Shown here in pieces: positions 62,388-64,000 of a stretch of DNA of 64,000 nt. Each line of letters opens with the position of its first letter. Within the stretch, counting starts at the first letter, position 1. The stretch covers positions 744,001-808,000 of the forward strand of contig NZ_JAFICD010000001.1 of NCBI RefSeq assembly GCF_017833525.1, in the 5' to 3' direction. The stretch is from Duganella sp. 1411. Its GTDB lineage: Bacteria > Pseudomonadota > Gammaproteobacteria > Burkholderiales > Burkholderiaceae_D. Under the pieces are notes generated by a model. The model made no database searches. It was not told the origin of the DNA and worked only from the letters and a program-made list of their open reading frames with translations. The position numbers and the translations under genes are program-made.

Positions 62388-62804
62388 TCAGCGCAGGTTG
62401 ACGCCGACGGCGGCGCCGGCGGCGGGCAGCGGGAAGCGCGCGTCCGCATAGCTCGGCGCCCCGCGCTTGCCCATGGCGTTATTGCTGAAGGCGTAGTCCT
62501 CGACCGGCATGCCGGCCGCGTTCAGATCCAGTTTGCTATTGCCGTTGGCATCGTGGTACAGCGCGAAGGCGTAGTCGCCGGGCGGCAGGTCCTTGACCTC
62601 CAGCTTGACGGTACCGGCCGACGCGGGCGCGGTCAGCGCGCGGTATGGCTTGCCGCGGAAGGTGTCGGCGGAATTGTACAGGGCGACCATCAACTGGCCA
62701 TCCGCGCTGGCCACGCCATCGACGGTGATGGTCAGATCGGCGGCGACGGCGGATGTCATCGTTAAGAGAAAGGCGAACAAGGCGCTGGCGGTGTGGCGTG
62801 TCAT
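62388..62804 (-). CDS. DUF2141 exported protein
   Basis: A 138-residue protein with a signal peptide (ASALFAFLLTMTSAVAA) and a DUF2141 domain: LTITVDGVASADGQLMVALY, DLPPGDYAFALYHDANGNSK and PVEDYAFSNNAMGKRGAPSY. The start is at 62804, where GGAG lies 6 bases upstream; an ATG four codons earlier overlaps the site. It precedes the carotenoid oxygenase gene on the same strand. The family is periplasmic with unknown function; linkage with the oxygenase suggests they act together. Confidence 0.87.
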   Translation of the reverse strand: MTRHTASALFAFLLTMTSAVAADLTITVDGVASADGQLMVALYNSADTFRGKPYRALTAPASAGTVKLEVKDLPPGDYAFALYHDANGNSKLDLNAAGMPVEDYAFSNNAMGKRGAPSYADARFPLPAAGAAVGVNLR

Positions 62805-62995
62805 GTCGGGCTCCATTGGGTGGGTGGCGGTGAATAACCGAGGACTCCACTCTAGCCATGCGTCGCCGGCGTTGGCGGGCGATGCGACCAACGGCGCGCC
62901 AACGGCGCGAAATGCTTCCAGACGACGCGAAACGCGCAAAACCGAGGGCAAATACGCTATAGTGATTGCCACACAGACAATTCAAACAAGCTGCC

Positions 62996-64000
62996 ATGCG
63001 CGTAGGTCACGATACGGACTCCCCGGCCGCATCCGGACGCTCCCTGGTCTCCGGCCGGGACGGCGGCGCGCAGGCGCCGGACATGCCAAAACGGCTGGTC
63101 CACCTTGCGCTGCTGGCGCTTTGCTACGCGTTGGTGGCCCGCGCCAGCCTGCTGCTGGCCTTCGCCCATACCAACGCCACGCCGGTCTGGCCGCCGTCCG
63201 GCATCGCCTTCGCCGCCATCCTGTTGATGGGATATCGCGCCTGGCCGGCTATCATGGCGGGAGCCTTCGCCGCCAACCTGGCCACCTTCCACGCCAACGG
63301 CCTGCCGTTTGGCGCCACGGTGCTGCTGGCGTCGACCGCCATCGCCGCCGGCAATACCCTCGAAGCGCTGGCCGGCGCCTGGCTGGTACGCCGCCACGCC
63401 GACCTCGCGCAGCCGATCGGGCAACTGCAGAACGTCTACAAATTCGCGCTGATCGCCATGGCCATGTGCCTGGTCAGCGCCGGCGTCGGCGCCGGCACTC
63501 TGGTGCTGTGCGGACTGGCGCCGGCGGGCGCCTACGCCACCGTCATGCTGACCTGGTGGGTCGGCGACACCGCCGGCGTGCTGCTGGTGACGCCGGCGAT
63601 CGTCATCTGGTGGCTCGAGCGCCTGCCGCCATGGCGCTGGCGCGCCGCGCTCGAAGCGGCGCTGTCGGTGGCGCTGCTGCTGGTGCTGATCGCGCTGATA
63701 TTCCTGCGCGACTACTCCGCCGACGACCACCTGGGATGGCTGCCGTATCTGTTCGTGCCGTGCGTGGCCTGGGCCTCCCACCGCCACGGACTGCGCGGCG
63801 CCAGCACCGTGTATCTGTGCGCCGCCGCCGGCGCCGTGTATGGCACCGTCACCGGGCTTGGCCCGTTCGCCGTCGGCACCCTCAACGACGCGCTGATCTC
63901 GCTCGACAGCTTTGTCGTCCTGTGTAGCCTGATTGGCATGGTCTTGTGCGCCGACGCCAGCGAGCGCAAACGGCTGCAGGCCAGCGTGCGGGAACACAGC
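62996..64000 (+). CDS. MASE1-domain membrane sensor (3' end cut by window)
   Basis: The frame opens at ATG 62996 and runs off the window, giving 335 residues so far. An approximately 30-residue cytoplasmic lead precedes about eight to ten membrane segments. ATPVWPPSGIAFAAILLMGY is the MASE1 signature, followed by WWVGDTAGVLLVTPAIVIWW. MASE1 is usually linked to a C-terminal GGDEF, EAL or histidine-kinase output domain that lies beyond 64000. The final residues (ASERKRLQASVREHS) look like the start of the coiled coil before a PAS or output domain. Confidence 0.88.
   Translation, partial: MRVGHDTDSPAASGRSLVSGRDGGAQAPDMPKRLVHLALLALCYALVARASLLLAFAHTNATPVWPPSGIAFAAILLMGYRAWPAIMAGAFAANLATFHANGLPFGATVLLASTAIAAGNTLEALAGAWLVRRHADLAQPIGQLQNVYKFALIAMAMCLVSAGVGAGTLVLCGLAPAGAYATVMLTWWVGDTAGVLLVTPAIVIWWLERLPPWRWRAALEAALSVALLLVLIALIFLRDYSADDHLGWLPYLFVPCVAWASHRHGLRGASTVYLCAAAGAVYGTVTGLGPFAVGTLNDALISLDSFVVLCSLIGMVLCADASERKRLQASVREHS

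Overview
The window is a GC-rich chromosome segment. Its gene content fits a betaproteobacterium of the Oxalobacteraceae (Massilia/Duganella/Janthinobacterium group): a complete-looking exosortase A (XrtA)/PEP-CTERM exopolysaccharide locus, a PrsK/PrsR regulatory pair, a large TonB-dependent receptor, several GGDEF proteins, and high-GC codon use throughout. The genus is an inference from gene families; there is no rRNA in the window. I saw no tRNA, rRNA, CRISPR array, transposase or phage gene.

Region 1 (1-27143) is the XrtA/PEP-CTERM polysaccharide locus. A tight plus-strand operon (1-9908) carries the end of a FemAB-like gene, then a glycosyltransferase, exosortase A fused to an EpsI domain, a second glycosyltransferase, a class-II glutamine amidotransferase, a third glycosyltransferase, and a glycosyltransferase fused to a PaaK/CapK-like adenylate-forming domain. 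Facing it is a minus-strand operon (15132-9905) with two glycosyltransferases, an MBOAT O-acyltransferase and an SGNH-like partner, probably an O-acetylation branch. A plus-strand pair follows, an O-antigen-ligase-like protein and a polysaccharide deacetylase. Next is a small biosynthetic module: an asparagine-synthetase-like enzyme whose catalytic Cys2 is Ser and a PLP decarboxylase on the minus strand, then GNAT, acyl carrier protein and exported TPR genes on the plus strand. The block ends with prsR, prsK and the initiating sugar-phosphate transferase on the minus strand. The polysaccharide export and chain-length genes must lie to the left of the window or elsewhere.

Region 2 (27340-34117) is NAD biosynthesis: nadB on plus, nadC-nadA on minus, and an ABC-F ATPase upstream of nadA. 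A PEP-CTERM protein gene, a likely substrate of the exosortase, sits between nadB and nadC with its own promoter and terminator. Region 3 (34268-42839) holds a coiled-coil membrane protein, a palindromic repeat, a 1231-residue TonB-dependent receptor with a clear terminator, LD-carboxypeptidase, an alpha/beta hydrolase, tadA, queD and queE.

Region 4 (43025-54169) is signalling-rich: a NarX-type histidine kinase, three diguanylate cyclases, an Lrp/AsnC regulator, an exported nuclease with a translationally coupled 82-residue protein, a HAD phosphatase, an MBL-fold hydrolase and a purine permease. Region 5 (54151-64000) has an SDR-type reductase divergent from a LysR regulator, two exported or outer-membrane proteins, purT, a second copy of the palindromic repeat, a LytS/LytR-type two-component pair, a Tat-exported carotenoid-oxygenase-like protein with a DUF2141 protein, and the start of a MASE1 membrane sensor cut by the window edge.

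Functionally, the left 27 kb builds and decorates a surface polysaccharide linked to sorting of PEP-CTERM proteins. PrsK/PrsR probably controls it, and the c-di-GMP enzymes further right are plausible additional inputs. The least explained part is the decarboxylase/Ser2-amidotransferase/GNAT/ACP module together with the glycosyltransferase-adenylation fusion.
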